Source: CAUZIZ01 sp965219855
GTDB lineage: Bacteria > Acidobacteriota > UBA6911 > RPQK01 > JAJDTT01
Direction of reading: 5' to 3'
Assembly (NCBI GenBank): GCA_965219855.1
Contig: CBDCOR010000028.1
Location: 65,969-129,968 of the forward strand
Length of the DNA: 64,000 nucleotides
Every line of letters starts with the position of its first letter. The first letter of the stretch is position 1. Positions 44,608 to 53,119 of the stretch are shown in pieces. The notes beneath the pieces are model-generated. The model was not told the origin of the DNA, made no database searches, and saw only the letters and a list, made by a program, of their open reading frames with translations. The position numbers were made by a program, and so were the translations under genes.

Positions 44608-46059
44608 ATGGCCAATACATTGAAAATGGAAAAGAAGCAAACGGTTTTGGCGCTCCTGAAGCTGGGCTGGTCGTATCGTCGGATCGAGCGAGAGGTGGGA
44701 GTCCGACGAGAGAGGATTGCCCGCTATGATCCCTCCCGAGATTCAAAACCGGCCAAAGTGGCCCCCGGCTCGGAGGAGCAAAAGCGGCCAAAGCGGCCCC
44801 CGGGTCTGCGCAGCTTCTGTGAGCCCTTTCGGGAGCAGATTGAAAAGAAACTCCAGCAGGGATTCGGGGGAGCCTACAACTCCGTCAAGCGCTTCTGTGG
44901 AAAGCTCAAGGCGGAGAGTCCTCGCGTGTTTGCTCGGGTGGAAACTCCCCCCGGTCGGGACCTGCAGATCGACTTCGGCAAAGGAGCCCTGACTCGGACC
45001 GAATCGGGTCGTTACCGCCGTCCTCATCTGTTCAAGGCCGTCCTCTGCCACTCGCGCCACTCCTATGAGGAAGTCGTCTGGCGGCAGGAACTGAAGACGT
45101 TCATCCGCTGTGTCGAGGAGGCTTTTCACGCTTTTGGAGGCGGCGTGGAGGTGGTTCGCCTCGATAACCTCAAGGCCGGGATCACCCGGGCTTGCTTGGT
45201 GGACCCCGAGGTCAATGCCGTCTTCAGTGCGCTCGCTCGCCACTACGGCTTCGCCGTGCTGCCCATCCATCCGGGCGCTCCGAACGAGAACGGAAAAGTC
45301 GAAAGAAGCATCGGATATACCGACTCCAGCGCGCTCAAAGCTCGCCGCTTCGAGAGCCTGGATGCGCAGAATGAGCATCTGCAGAGTTGGAACGAGCGAA
45401 TCGCCCGCCAGCGCATCCACGGCACCACCAAGCAGCAGGTCTGGCCCCGCTTTGTCGAAGAACAGAAGCATCTCCGACCGCTTCCGGATTCCCGCTTCAG
45501 TTTCTTCCGCGTGGGCCGTCGAACGGTCTCCACCGATGGCCACATCGAAGTCGACCGAGCGTTCTACTCGGTGCCCAATCATCTGCTCGGTTGTGAAGTC
45601 GCCGTGCACTGGGATGATCGTATCGTCCGCGTCTTCTTTCGTGAGCAACAGGTGGCCCTGCATCCGAAGTACCCGCCGGGGAGATTCCGAACCGAAACGA
45701 GCCATCTTCCGGAACGCAAACGCTACGCGCACTATCGAACCGAGCATCATCTGCTGAAGCAAGCCCGAGCCGTGGGTCCAGAGGCGCACCGCTGGGCCGA
45801 GCGAGCTCTGGAGGTCCGAGACATGCTCGCCTACCGACTCGTGCAGGGCATGATCTCGCTGACCCGCCGCTACCGCGCTTCGGTCGTCGACGAAGCCTGC
45901 GGCAAGGCGCTCGCACATGACGCCTTCCGCTACCGGACTCTGGTGGCTTTGTGTAAGCGACTGGACGTGCCGCAGCGCTCTTTGTTTACCTCCGAGCACG
46001 AGTTGATCCGACCGCTGTCCGAGTACCAGATCACCGATCCCACAGGAGAACCAGAATGA
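44608..46059 (+). CDS. istA: IS21 transposase IstA
   Basis: 483 residues. The N-terminal helix-turn-helix lies in LKLGWSYRRIEREVGVRRER. The DDE core has LQIDFGKGALTRTESG (D1), EVVRLDNLKAGITRA (D2) and PNENGKVERSIGYTDSSAL (E). A C-terminal beta-barrel region follows (VDRAFYSVPNHLLG). It catalyses strand transfer together with IstB and looks intact. The stop overlaps the istB start by four bases (ATGA). Confidence 0.95.
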   Translation: MANTLKMEKKQTVLALLKLGWSYRRIEREVGVRRERIARYDPSRDSKPAKVAPGSEEQKRPKRPPGLRSFCEPFREQIEKKLQQGFGGAYNSVKRFCGKLKAESPRVFARVETPPGRDLQIDFGKGALTRTESGRYRRPHLFKAVLCHSRHSYEEVVWRQELKTFIRCVEEAFHAFGGGVEVVRLDNLKAGITRACLVDPEVNAVFSALARHYGFAVLPIHPGAPNENGKVERSIGYTDSSALKARRFESLDAQNEHLQSWNERIARQRIHGTTKQQVWPRFVEEQKHLRPLPDSRFSFFRVGRRTVSTDGHIEVDRAFYSVPNHLLGCEVAVHWDDRIVRVFFREQQVALHPKYPPGRFRTETSHLPERKRYAHYRTEHHLLKQARAVGPEAHRWAERALEVRDMLAYRLVQGMISLTRRYRASVVDEACGKALAHDAFRYRTLVALCKRLDVPQRSLFTSEHELIRPLSEYQITDPTGEPE

Positions 46060-46829
46060 TCTCATCAGAACTGGAACGAAAACTTCGTCACCTCCGGCTC
46101 TCGGGCCTGGCTCAGGTCTTTGACGTTCGCCTGCAACAAGCCGTCCAGGGAAGGCTCAGCCATCAGGAGTTCTTTGAGCTGCTGATTGATGACGAGCTGA
46201 CCCGCCGTCGGGACCGGCTGTTGGAGCGACGTTTGCGCCAGGCCCAGTTTCCGGAACAAAAGCACTTGGAGGACTTTAACTTCTCCTTTAACCCCTCCAT
46301 CAACCGGCAGCAGATCTTCGATCTGGCTACCGGCCGATTCATCCAACAGCGCCGCGGCTGGTTGGTCATCGGTCAGACCGGAGTCGGCAAGAGCCATCTG
46401 ATCATCACCGTCGGGATCAAGGCGGTCGAAGCCGGTCACCGGGTGCAGTACAAGTCGGCTTTCGATCTGCTGGAAGACATCGCCGAAGCCACGGCCACCG
46501 GCAGACGCCGATCTTACATTACGGAGATGACCCGGATCCCGCTGCTGATCCTCGAGGATCTGGGACTCCGCAGAGTGCCGGAGTCGGCGGCAGAAGATCT
46601 GTTGGAGATCCTGCACCGCCGATACCAGAAGACCTCGACGATCCTCAGTTCGAATCGACCCCTGGAGGACTGGGGCGCGATGCTGGGAGGAGATACGGCG
46701 GCCACCTCGGCGCTGCTGGACCGCTTCCTGCACACTTCGGAAGTCACCTTCATTCGGGGCAAGAGCTATCGCCTCTACGAGCGACAGCAACGAGAGAAAT
46801 CCACCCCGAAGCGAGGGAAAGAGAAATGA
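46056..46829 (+). CDS. istB: IS21 helper ATPase IstB
   Basis: 257 residues. The N-terminal arm is followed by an AAA+ domain: Walker A GQTGVGKSHLIITVG, Walker B LLILEDLGLRRV, and sensor-1 region TSTILSSNRPLEDWG. It assembles on target DNA and selects the insertion site for IstA. Start ATG 46056 overlaps the istA stop; length and motifs are normal. Confidence 0.95.
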   Translation: MISSELERKLRHLRLSGLAQVFDVRLQQAVQGRLSHQEFFELLIDDELTRRRDRLLERRLRQAQFPEQKHLEDFNFSFNPSINRQQIFDLATGRFIQQRRGWLVIGQTGVGKSHLIITVGIKAVEAGHRVQYKSAFDLLEDIAEATATGRRRSYITEMTRIPLLILEDLGLRRVPESAAEDLLEILHRRYQKTSTILSSNRPLEDWGAMLGGDTAATSALLDRFLHTSEVTFIRGKSYRLYERQQREKSTPKRGKEK

Positions 46830-47070
46830 CACCTGCGAGGCGAGTGCTGTGAGTGCGGGCTTGTCCCCTACTCGCAGACCCTGGGACTCAGCCCCAGGCT
46901 TCGTAGATTGCCCGCTCCGAGGGAGGGGTCAGGACAGGGTGGGGCAGAGCTCATTGCTTGAGGGGCCTCTGAGCGAATGTTTTTTGAAAAAAGGAAGCCA
47001 GGAAGAAGCCGTGTCGTTGAAACCAAGCAGAGACCATGGAAGCCAGGCTTCTCGAGTTTCCCCCAACACC

Positions 47071-47345
47071 CCCGGAAAGCCGTGGAAACTGCCGCGCTAT
47101 GGAAACCGTGGGAAAACGGCTGCCTCGCGAAGACGACTCCAGGAGGCGAGTTTTTCCACCGTTCCCACAGCGCTTGGAAAACTCCTCCGGACGGAGTTTC
47201 CCACAGTTCCCACCGCTTCTACGGCTGAACACACAACAAAGCCTCCTCCCCCCGCTTCGCGGGGAGGGCTTCACAAGGGATTGAAATGACTCGAACCGGA
47301 GGATATAACTACTGAATCACTGGCCGGTTTTGACCCGGCCCCGCC
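47071..47345. repeat. Segment shared with the IS481-type element
   Basis: Downstream of istB and inside the IS21 right end; the reverse complement matches 7994-8277. It contains CCGTGGAAACTGCCGC, the CTCCTCCGGACGGAG palindrome and CCCGCTTCGCGGGG, which can form stem-loops. In each host element it lies 3' of the transposase genes. 46830-47070 has no gene. Confidence 0.7.
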
Positions 47346-47490
47346 TGGCCGCTTTTGAAGTGGCCCCCGACAGACAGGATACTATAGCTGTCGCCACTGA
47401 GATCCATCGAACGGACGGCTTAATCTCTCGAGACAAGGTGAGGGTTCAGGCAAGGCGTCCATTACTGGGTCAAGCGGAGGGAGGTAGCTC

Positions 47491-48792
47491 GTGAGTGAAA
47501 TCGAGGATCACCAACAAGATGATAGTAGGAGCCAGAGGCATCCGACAGCTCGGAGGGATTTTCTCAGCCAGGGGGCGGCGCTTCTCACAGGAACCAATCT
47601 TGGCTGGAGTGGCTGCGCGCCGCAAGAGGGGAGTTCTTCCGAAAGCGACATGGCCTCAGCCCCCACCGCTGGGGAGGAGGGTTTCTGGAGGGGTATCAAG
47701 AATCAATTCCTGATTAACCCGGACTCCATTTACCTCAACAACGCGAGCATTGGGGTTCCTCCCCAGCCTGTCCTGGATGCCCTTGCAGAACACTACCGAC
47801 AGATCTCGTCGAACCCCACGTCGGCAAAGGGTGAGCTTCACCAACGAATCCAGAAAGATGTCCTGCCCGAACTGGCAGAGCTGATTGGCGCAGATACCGA
47901 TGAGATCGCCTTCATGAGCAATGCGACCGAGGGACTGGACCTGATCACGAAGGGCATTTCCCTGCAACCAGGAGATGAGGTCCTGACCACCACCCAGGAA
48001 CATCCAGCCGGAATTCGACCCTGGCGACTTCGGGCAGAGCGGGAGGGCATCACTCTTCGGAAAATCCCGATTCCGAGTCCCCTCACCAGTAAGGATCAGG
48101 CAATCGACCCACTGAAGCAGGCCATGAATGATCGGACCAAGGTCCTGTTCTTCTGCCAGGTCACCAGAGGGGGACTCCTCTACCCGGTCAAGGAGCTTTG
48201 TGGCCTTGCTCGGGAGCGAGGCATTATCTCGGCCGTCGACGGAGCCCAGGCAATAGGACATCTGGAGATCGACCTTCATGACCTGGGCTGCGACCTCTAT
48301 GCCAACAGCCTCCACAAGTGGGTATTGGCACCCATGGGGACGGGAATGCTGTACGTTCGGAAGGGCTTTCAGGACGAGTTCTTCCCTCTGGATAGAGAAC
48401 CCGGAGCAGCGCGCTATCAGGCGCAGGGGACGAAGAGTATCCCCCTCCGAGCCTCCATCGGCGCCGCTCTCGAGTTCGTGAGCAAGATCGGCATGTCTAG
48501 AATCGAGGAGCGCAATCGGGTGCTGTCGGACCATCTGAAGGCCGAGCTGGTCAAGGTCCCTGGAGTCCACCTCATAAGCTCGACCTCACCCCAGGTCTCG
48601 TCTGCTGGAATGACCATGTTCGAGGTGGAGGGTCGCGGCGGCCTGGAGATGCGGGCCAGGTTCGAAGAACACAACATCGGCGTCGACGAGCACGTTCGTG
48701 ACGGGCACGAAGCCGTTCGCGTATCGACACACTACTACAACACGATCGCTGAGATCGACCGAACAATCCTGGTTTTGGGGGAACTGATCTGA
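47491..48792 (+). CDS. Tat-exported class V aminotransferase-like protein (isopenicillin-N-epimerase type)
   Basis: 433 residues. GGAGGGAGGTAGCTC precedes GTG 47491. The N-terminus has a twin-arginine signal, TARRDFLSQGAALLTG, followed by a possible lipobox (WSGCA). The class V PLP domain contains NNASIGVPPQPVLDALAEHY, SNATEGLDLI, AVDGAQAIGHLEIDL and the PLP lysine in SLHKWVLAPMGTGMLYV. RVSTHYYNT is the C-terminal arginine block. PLP is loaded before Tat export, which fits a periplasmic enzyme. Substrate unknown. Confidence 0.88.
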   Translation: MSEIEDHQQDDSRSQRHPTARRDFLSQGAALLTGTNLGWSGCAPQEGSSSESDMASAPTAGEEGFWRGIKNQFLINPDSIYLNNASIGVPPQPVLDALAEHYRQISSNPTSAKGELHQRIQKDVLPELAELIGADTDEIAFMSNATEGLDLITKGISLQPGDEVLTTTQEHPAGIRPWRLRAEREGITLRKIPIPSPLTSKDQAIDPLKQAMNDRTKVLFFCQVTRGGLLYPVKELCGLARERGIISAVDGAQAIGHLEIDLHDLGCDLYANSLHKWVLAPMGTGMLYVRKGFQDEFFPLDREPGAARYQAQGTKSIPLRASIGAALEFVSKIGMSRIEERNRVLSDHLKAELVKVPGVHLISSTSPQVSSAGMTMFEVEGRGGLEMRARFEEHNIGVDEHVRDGHEAVRVSTHYYNTIAEIDRTILVLGELI

Positions 48793-48885
48793 GACTGGAA
48801 AGAGTTCGTCTGAACGTCTGAACGTCACACGTCGGAGGAATGGGGCCAGCACAATGAGTTCAGCTCATTTTTTCAGCCCTGAACT

Positions 48886-49932
48886 TCAAGGAAGGGGCAA
48901 TTGGATCCTTCTCGCCTCAGACCAGCTTCGATGAACTGATTCGGAAAGCTCCATATAGCGCACACCCATTGCGAAATCGGTAAACTCTACCTGCTCCTGC
49001 CCCCTGATCGCGCTGACGAACTCTTCCTCAACGCGCCAGCCACCTCCCGGTTCGACCGACACCTCTTGAGGAACATCGCTGCCTCGGTCAAACCAATGGA
49101 GCGCCTCAGTTTCCGGGTGGTATCTGAGGGTGCCCTTGCTACCCTGAAGCCGCAGCACCGACTCGGGCTCGCTACCGGCTACGGCACTACACAGGAGGTG
49201 CCCCGCGGCACCGTTTTCAAACTGAGCGACCACGGTCAGATGATCTGGCATCTCGACCGGATAGGGGCTGCCCGTTTCCGGATCGTGCTTGGAATCAATA
49301 TGGATCTTGGCACAAGCGTCGATCCATTCAACCGAACCCAACCAGCGCACCAGGATTTCAAACCACTGCCCCAGAGTCACGTAGTTGTGTCCCGAGAGCT
49401 CCTTGCGCTGTCTCCACTTCAAGGGAGTCTCTGGATCGGTGAGGTCATTGAAGAGATCACGAACCTCCACCGCTAACCATTCCCCCAGACGGCCCTCGTC
49501 CAGAATCCTGCGGACCGTCCGATGGACGCGGAGACCGAGTGGAGTCGGTACCAGCTGCGTCACCAGGTGCGGCGTTTTCTTCGACGCCTCCAGCATGGTC
49601 CGGGCCTCGGACAGGTTCATCGCCATTCTGGCTTCGCAAAGGACATGCTTCCCTTCTTCCAGGGCTGCACAGGTAATCTCCCGATGTAGATAGGGCCAGG
49701 TGCCGATGCAAACCGCATCGATATCGGGAGAGGAGATGACGTCGCGCCAGGAGTCCTTGATCTCGGGAATATTGTACTCCTGAGCAACTTTTTCGGACGA
49801 CTCCCGGCTGCGATTGGCGAGGCAGACGATTTCTACGTTCGGTAGAGATTGAAAGCCGGGAATGTGTTTTCTCTTGGTGTTTGCCCCGGCTCCTACCAGT
49901 CCTATACGAAGGGTGTCCTGTTTTTCCTGCAT
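48886..49932 (-). CDS. Gfo/Idh/MocA-family oxidoreductase
   Basis: 348 residues. AAAGG precedes ATG 49932. The N-terminal Rossmann fold shows IGLVGAGANTKRKHIPGF and VEIVCLANRSRESS. The usual catalytic EKP is replaced by CEARMAMN, so the general lysine is absent or moved. The C-terminal domain follows (VRDLFNDLTDPETPLKW, VAQFENGAAGHLLCS). It may bind NAD(P) but act differently from standard members. Cytoplasmic. Confidence 0.85.
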   Translation of the reverse strand: MQEKQDTLRIGLVGAGANTKRKHIPGFQSLPNVEIVCLANRSRESSEKVAQEYNIPEIKDSWRDVISSPDIDAVCIGTWPYLHREITCAALEEGKHVLCEARMAMNLSEARTMLEASKKTPHLVTQLVPTPLGLRVHRTVRRILDEGRLGEWLAVEVRDLFNDLTDPETPLKWRQRKELSGHNYVTLGQWFEILVRWLGSVEWIDACAKIHIDSKHDPETGSPYPVEMPDHLTVVAQFENGAAGHLLCSAVAGSEPESVLRLQGSKGTLRYHPETEALHWFDRGSDVPQEVSVEPGGGWRVEEEFVSAIRGQEQVEFTDFAMGVRYMELSESVHRSWSEARRIQLPLP

Positions 49933-50018
49933 ACTTGCCTTTCTGGATCAAGTAAACCTGCAATGAGACGCGTGCTCTTGCGGGGTGTCGGTCGACCAGG
50001 CAGAGTCAAGCCTTCGCG

Positions 50019-50801
50019 TCAGTCCGACTGCATGGTACTAATCTCATCTCTTGAGATCTTGTCGACGCTCTTGGGGTTGAAGGTCTGTTGGGTCGCCACC
50101 CTGAGGGCGACCTCTATTCTCCCTCCGGTCAATACGAAGAACTGGAGCAAGAACCCTCCCCCCTGCATGGTTTCAATCTGATACTCCTGATCACTCAAAT
50201 CGCCTAACCACTCACCCACTCGGTCGGAAAACTCGGGAGACTCGACCACTCCTTGGGGAAGGGCCAGAATCAATGTTCCAGGTTCGTCTGCGAGCGCTTC
50301 CGCGATGCGCTTTCTGACTTCGGCCATGAAAGACACCAGACACCCCGCGTACTCCGGCTCGCTGGACTGGTCACGGGCGGGCGGAGCCAGACCCCAGGTA
50401 ATATGATGGATAAACGGATTCCCGTTTCCCTGGCTCAGCATCTGGTTGCGGGCGGCCTCGTCCACTGGATAAACCACGGCAACATAGTCGAACCATCCCT
50501 GAGCGCGAGCAGGACTCTGGGCTGGCAGACCCGAGGGAACGTTGATGTAGTCATGGCCGTCGACGGGGGAAGGGTAGCACCTGGTATCCCATCCCGCGAC
50601 ATATCCGAGCCTCTTCAGGGGTCCAGCCACCGCCTGGGGAGGATCGCTAAAAATGGCGGCGTGGTCCGGATTGGGCAGAAGAGGAACGCCCGCCTCCTGC
50701 ATCCTCAGGCCCACAGCCATCGCCTCAGACAGCCGTTCATCTGCATTGGGGATCTGCAAGTGCTGGTTGAAATCGGCCGGCAATACGATCTGCTCGCTCA
50801 T
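50019..50801 (-). CDS. Hypothetical protein
   Basis: 260 residues, MSEQIVLPADFNQHLQIPNA..., soluble, no signal peptide. Visible features are WDTRCYPSPVDGHDYINVPS, a histidine pair in NPFIHHITWGLAPP, and LILALPQGVVESPEFSDRVG. The paired histidines might be metal ligands, but I recognise no family. It stands 11 bases after a small lipoprotein gene on the same strand. Confidence 0.65.
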   Translation of the reverse strand: MSEQIVLPADFNQHLQIPNADERLSEAMAVGLRMQEAGVPLLPNPDHAAIFSDPPQAVAGPLKRLGYVAGWDTRCYPSPVDGHDYINVPSGLPAQSPARAQGWFDYVAVVYPVDEAARNQMLSQGNGNPFIHHITWGLAPPARDQSSEPEYAGCLVSFMAEVRKRIAEALADEPGTLILALPQGVVESPEFSDRVGEWLGDLSDQEYQIETMQGGGFLLQFFVLTGGRIEVALRVATQQTFNPKSVDKISRDEISTMQSD

Positions 50802-50812
50802 GTCTCAGAAAA

Positions 50813-51106
50813 CTAATCTATCTTCGCCACGACCATGGTTATGTGATTGCTGTCTCCCTTTTTCTTGTAGTAGGTGTGAACATAGGTCCCTTCGCCGAAT
50901 TCGCCTCCCCTGATCGAGCTGGGCGTGAAAAGGAAGGTAATCTCTGTGCCCTTCTTGGTATTCACTACCAACTCCTCGTCAGAGATGGCCTTGACGGTCC
51001 CATAGACGTCGAAGACCTTTTCCTCAATCGGCTTGCTCTTCCTCCAGAAGCAACCCGGCTGGAGCAAGAGAGAAACGCTTAACAGCAACCACAAAACTGT
51101 TCGCAT
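50813..51106 (-). CDS. Small lipoprotein
   Basis: 97 residues. The signal MRTVLWLLLSVSLLLQPGC ends in a lipobox (LQPG-C). The mature domain KVFDVYGTVKAISDEELVVN, then KKGTEITFLFTPSSI, resembles small OB-like or DUF5666-type beta domains. It probably sits in the envelope. It is followed by the hypothetical gene 50019-50801. Confidence 0.7.
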   Translation of the reverse strand: MRTVLWLLLSVSLLLQPGCFWRKSKPIEEKVFDVYGTVKAISDEELVVNTKKGTEITFLFTPSSIRGGEFGEGTYVHTYYKKKGDSNHITMVVAKID

Positions 51107-51145
51107 CGTTGTGATTCTATCCGGAGGAGGATGGGCAGAGCAAGA

Positions 51146-51589
51146 TCACTGTGTGGGCGAGTGCCCCGAAGGGATTCTTCCTAGAATTTCCTTCACACGT
51201 TGTTCGATCTGGGAGCGGACGGCCCGAAATCCCGCAATGATGTCGGAACGCTCTCCCACAGCCTCAGCCGGATCGGACAGCCCCCAGTGCTCTGCCGCCA
51301 CACTGGGAGGCAACACCGGACAGGCAGCCTCCGCTTGACCACACAGGGTTACCAGATATTGATATCGGTTCAGATTCTTGCCGGCCAGTGAGTCAGAAGT
51401 CTGGCCAGAGATGTCGATACCAACTTCGGACATGACCTCGACCGCGTAGGGATTCAGCCGCGTCGGATGGGTCCCAGCGCTGTCGATTTCTACCCGATCT
51501 CCCGCATAAAAGCGCGCAAACCCCTCTGCCATCTGGCTGCGAGCCGAGTTTGCCGTACACACGAAGAGAATCGACACAGGTTTAGTCAT
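51146..51589 (-). CDS. arsC: Arsenate reductase ArsC, low-molecular-weight phosphatase type
   Basis: 147 residues. The phosphatase loop is ILFVCTANSARSQMAEG (C-x5-R-S). DSAGTHPTRLNPYAVEVM and the YLVTLCGQAEAACPVLP segment contain the second and third redox cysteines, and HWGLSDPAEA carries the catalytic aspartate. This is the thioredoxin-coupled arsenate reductase. No arsB/acr3 or arsR gene lies nearby. It is divergent from the cytochrome c gene. Confidence 0.9.
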   Translation of the reverse strand: MTKPVSILFVCTANSARSQMAEGFARFYAGDRVEIDSAGTHPTRLNPYAVEVMSEVGIDISGQTSDSLAGKNLNRYQYLVTLCGQAEAACPVLPPSVAAEHWGLSDPAEAVGERSDIIAGFRAVRSQIEQRVKEILGRIPSGHSPTQ

Positions 51590-51603
51590 CACTAAACTTA
51601 TTT

Positions 51604-51633
51604 TTGCAATTCGCTAAATCACTACGATACAAT
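51604..51633 (+). promoter_or_regulatory. Candidate sigma-70-type promoter for the cytochrome c gene
   Basis: TTGCAA (51604-51609), an 18 base spacer, then TACAAT (51628-51633). Start of transcription would fall near 51640, four bases before ATG 51644, so the message may be leaderless. The arsC gene diverges from the same AT-rich stretch. Confidence 0.45.
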
Positions 51634-51643
51634 TTCTAACACG

Positions 51644-52069
51644 ATGTCTTGGATCGGTTTTGCCTCGTCTGTCAATCGGCTTCTCGGTCCTCTGAGGAGC
51701 ATAGCTGCTCTGGCCTTTCTTGCACTGATCTCCACCGGGTGTGAGGAATCCAGAGCCGGGAGCAATCTCAGCAACGCACAGGAACAGCGAGCCAAACAGA
51801 TCATCGTGTCCAACCGATGTGGGTCCTGTCATACCCTACAGGCCCGGGGACTAAACCTCAGCGGCAAGATTGGCCCCAATCTGACTCGTCAGGGCCGCCG
51901 AAGGCGCCAGTCAGAATGGTTGAAAAACCAACTGATGAATCCTCACTCCGTTCCGGACGAAGAGGTTACTACAGGATTTGAGGGAAGACAAAAGTGGATG
52001 CCCCGGTTCGATAAGCTGGATGATCCGGACCTGGAAGCCGTCGCCCGTTTCCTCCAGAGCCTGAAGTAA
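51644..52069 (+). CDS. Cytochrome c-type lipoprotein
   Basis: 141 residues. A hydrophobic segment AALAFLALISTGC contains a lipobox cysteine. The heme site is CGSCHTL (CxxCH) at about residues 59-65, and the methionine ligand is probably in KWMPRFDKL. LKLDDPDLEAVARFLQ is the usual C-terminal helix. It is a periplasmic single-heme electron carrier. Its partner is not identified; the frd genes lie beyond a 280 base repeat-containing gap. Confidence 0.9.
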   Translation: MSWIGFASSVNRLLGPLRSIAALAFLALISTGCEESRAGSNLSNAQEQRAKQIIVSNRCGSCHTLQARGLNLSGKIGPNLTRQGRRRRQSEWLKNQLMNPHSVPDEEVTTGFEGRQKWMPRFDKLDDPDLEAVARFLQSLK

Positions 52070-52126
52070 CCCACACCTCCCTCTCTCACCCCTCCCTGTT
52101 TAAGGCTTTTTTACCCTTGCCCTTGT

Positions 52127-52288
52127 CCTGGCCCTCAAACTTGTCTTTGCCTTCTCCTCTCCCTTCCCCTTGTCCTTTCAACAGATCCAGCCTGAAATCG
52201 TTTCTATGCTGACCGGATTGATCAAAAACGTGGGTGCACGGATGGCATAAGGCAGGGTCAAAGGGAGAAGGCAAGTTTGAGGGCCAGG
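52127..52288. repeat. Long inverted repeat of low-complexity sequence
   Basis: CCTGGCCCTCAAACTTG (52127-52143) is exactly complementary to 52272-52288, and the flanking CCCTTGTCC-type tracts pair imperfectly with GGGCAAAGG-type tracts beyond. It lies between the cytochrome c stop and the end of frdD and could end transcripts from both sides. Confidence 0.6.
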
Positions 52289-52347
52289 GCCAGGGCAAAG
52301 GCAAGAGAGGGGTGGACGACATGACCGGGTTACCAGTTTCGCTCGTC

Positions 52348-52710
52348 CTACAGATAGACGAACAAGAGGACGACGGTCGCTACGCTGGCTGCGATCGCAG
52401 TGCCATAGCAGAGGACCGCTACCGGAGCCTTGATGCTCCGCAGGCCCATGTCGATCAGCACGTACCGAAAACGATGGGCCCAATGGAAGAGTGACAGAGA
52501 GATCAAGAGGAGAAGATAGATCTTCAGAAGTGGGTTCTGTAGCCAGCTCAGCACGCGTTGGTAGCCGATCACCTCGGGTTCGATCCAGCCGAAACTGATC
52601 CCCACACCCGTAATCAAGATGTGAGCTGGCAGAAGGAAAGCGGCCAGGGTGCCGCCGGCCGAAAACAATGCCCACCAGAACGGATCCGTGGTCTTCAATC
52701 TCGCTGCCAT
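52348..52710 (-). CDS. frdD: Fumarate reductase membrane subunit D
   Basis: 120 residues from ATG 52710, one base after the frdC stop. Three hydrophobic helices: ALFSAGGTLAAFLLPAHIL, IYLLLLISLSLFHWAHRF and AVLCYGTAIAASVATVVLL. DPFWWALFSAGG near the start and HWAHRFRY are typical of FrdD. With FrdC it anchors FrdAB to the membrane and handles quinol. Confidence 0.88.
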   Translation of the reverse strand: MAARLKTTDPFWWALFSAGGTLAAFLLPAHILITGVGISFGWIEPEVIGYQRVLSWLQNPLLKIYLLLLISLSLFHWAHRFRYVLIDMGLRSIKAPVAVLCYGTAIAASVATVVLLFVYL

Positions 52711-52711
52711 T

Positions 52712-53119
52712 CTAACTCGTTCCCAAAAGGTAGAAGAGGATCCCAGAGAGTACAAACCAGACCAGATAATTCGTTAAGAGGACCAACTGGGGAGGAATCA
52801 CCCGGGTCCCCAGGCGGACCACCATTACGATCGGAGTCAGACTGAACCAGGTGACCGTATGGTAGAGAGCAAAGACCAAAATCACCACAAACGAGAGGCC
52901 GGCAAAGGGCGTCTGGAGGGACTCCAGATACGCCGTATACTGAGCCTCTCCCTGGTACAGGCGATAGAGCCCCACCAGATAGGACACCACGAACAAGGCC
53001 ACGAACAGAGCCGATACCTCTCGCACCATGAACAGGAAATAGTTCCGGCTGCTCAGCCACCAGGTGGGAGACATTGGCTGCTTGTAAACCGGGTGTCGGT
53101 TCAGCGTCTCCTGATTCAC
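52712..53119 (-). CDS. frdC: Fumarate reductase membrane subunit C
   Basis: 135 residues from GTG 53119, which overlaps the frdB stop as GTGA. HPVYKQPMSPTWWLSSRNYF is the FrdC N-terminal signature, followed by three membrane helices including AGLSFVVILVFALYHTVTWF. This start is preferred over an in-frame ATG at 53218, which would place 33 unrelated residues inside frdB. Confidence 0.88.
   Translation of the reverse strand: MNQETLNRHPVYKQPMSPTWWLSSRNYFLFMVREVSALFVALFVVSYLVGLYRLYQGEAQYTAYLESLQTPFAGLSFVVILVFALYHTVTWFSLTPIVMVVRLGTRVIPPQLVLLTNYLVWFVLSGILFYLLGTS

Larger units (their letters stand above)
44514..47372 (+). mobile_element. IS21-family insertion sequence
   Basis: 2859 bp. The ends TGTCAGGGGCCAC (44514) and GTGGCCCCCGACA (to 47372) are inverted repeats that continue inward with AAAAGCGGCCAG-type motifs. 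The 7 bp target duplication GACAGGA is at 44507-44513 and 47373-47379. It carries istA and istB in the normal overlapping order. The 540 bp after istB contain the segment shared with the IS481 element. Confidence 0.92.

Noticed and set aside
44743..46065. Long minus-strand reading frame opposite istA (and one opposite istB)
   Set aside because: Exact antisense of genes with complete catalytic motifs; no motifs of its own.
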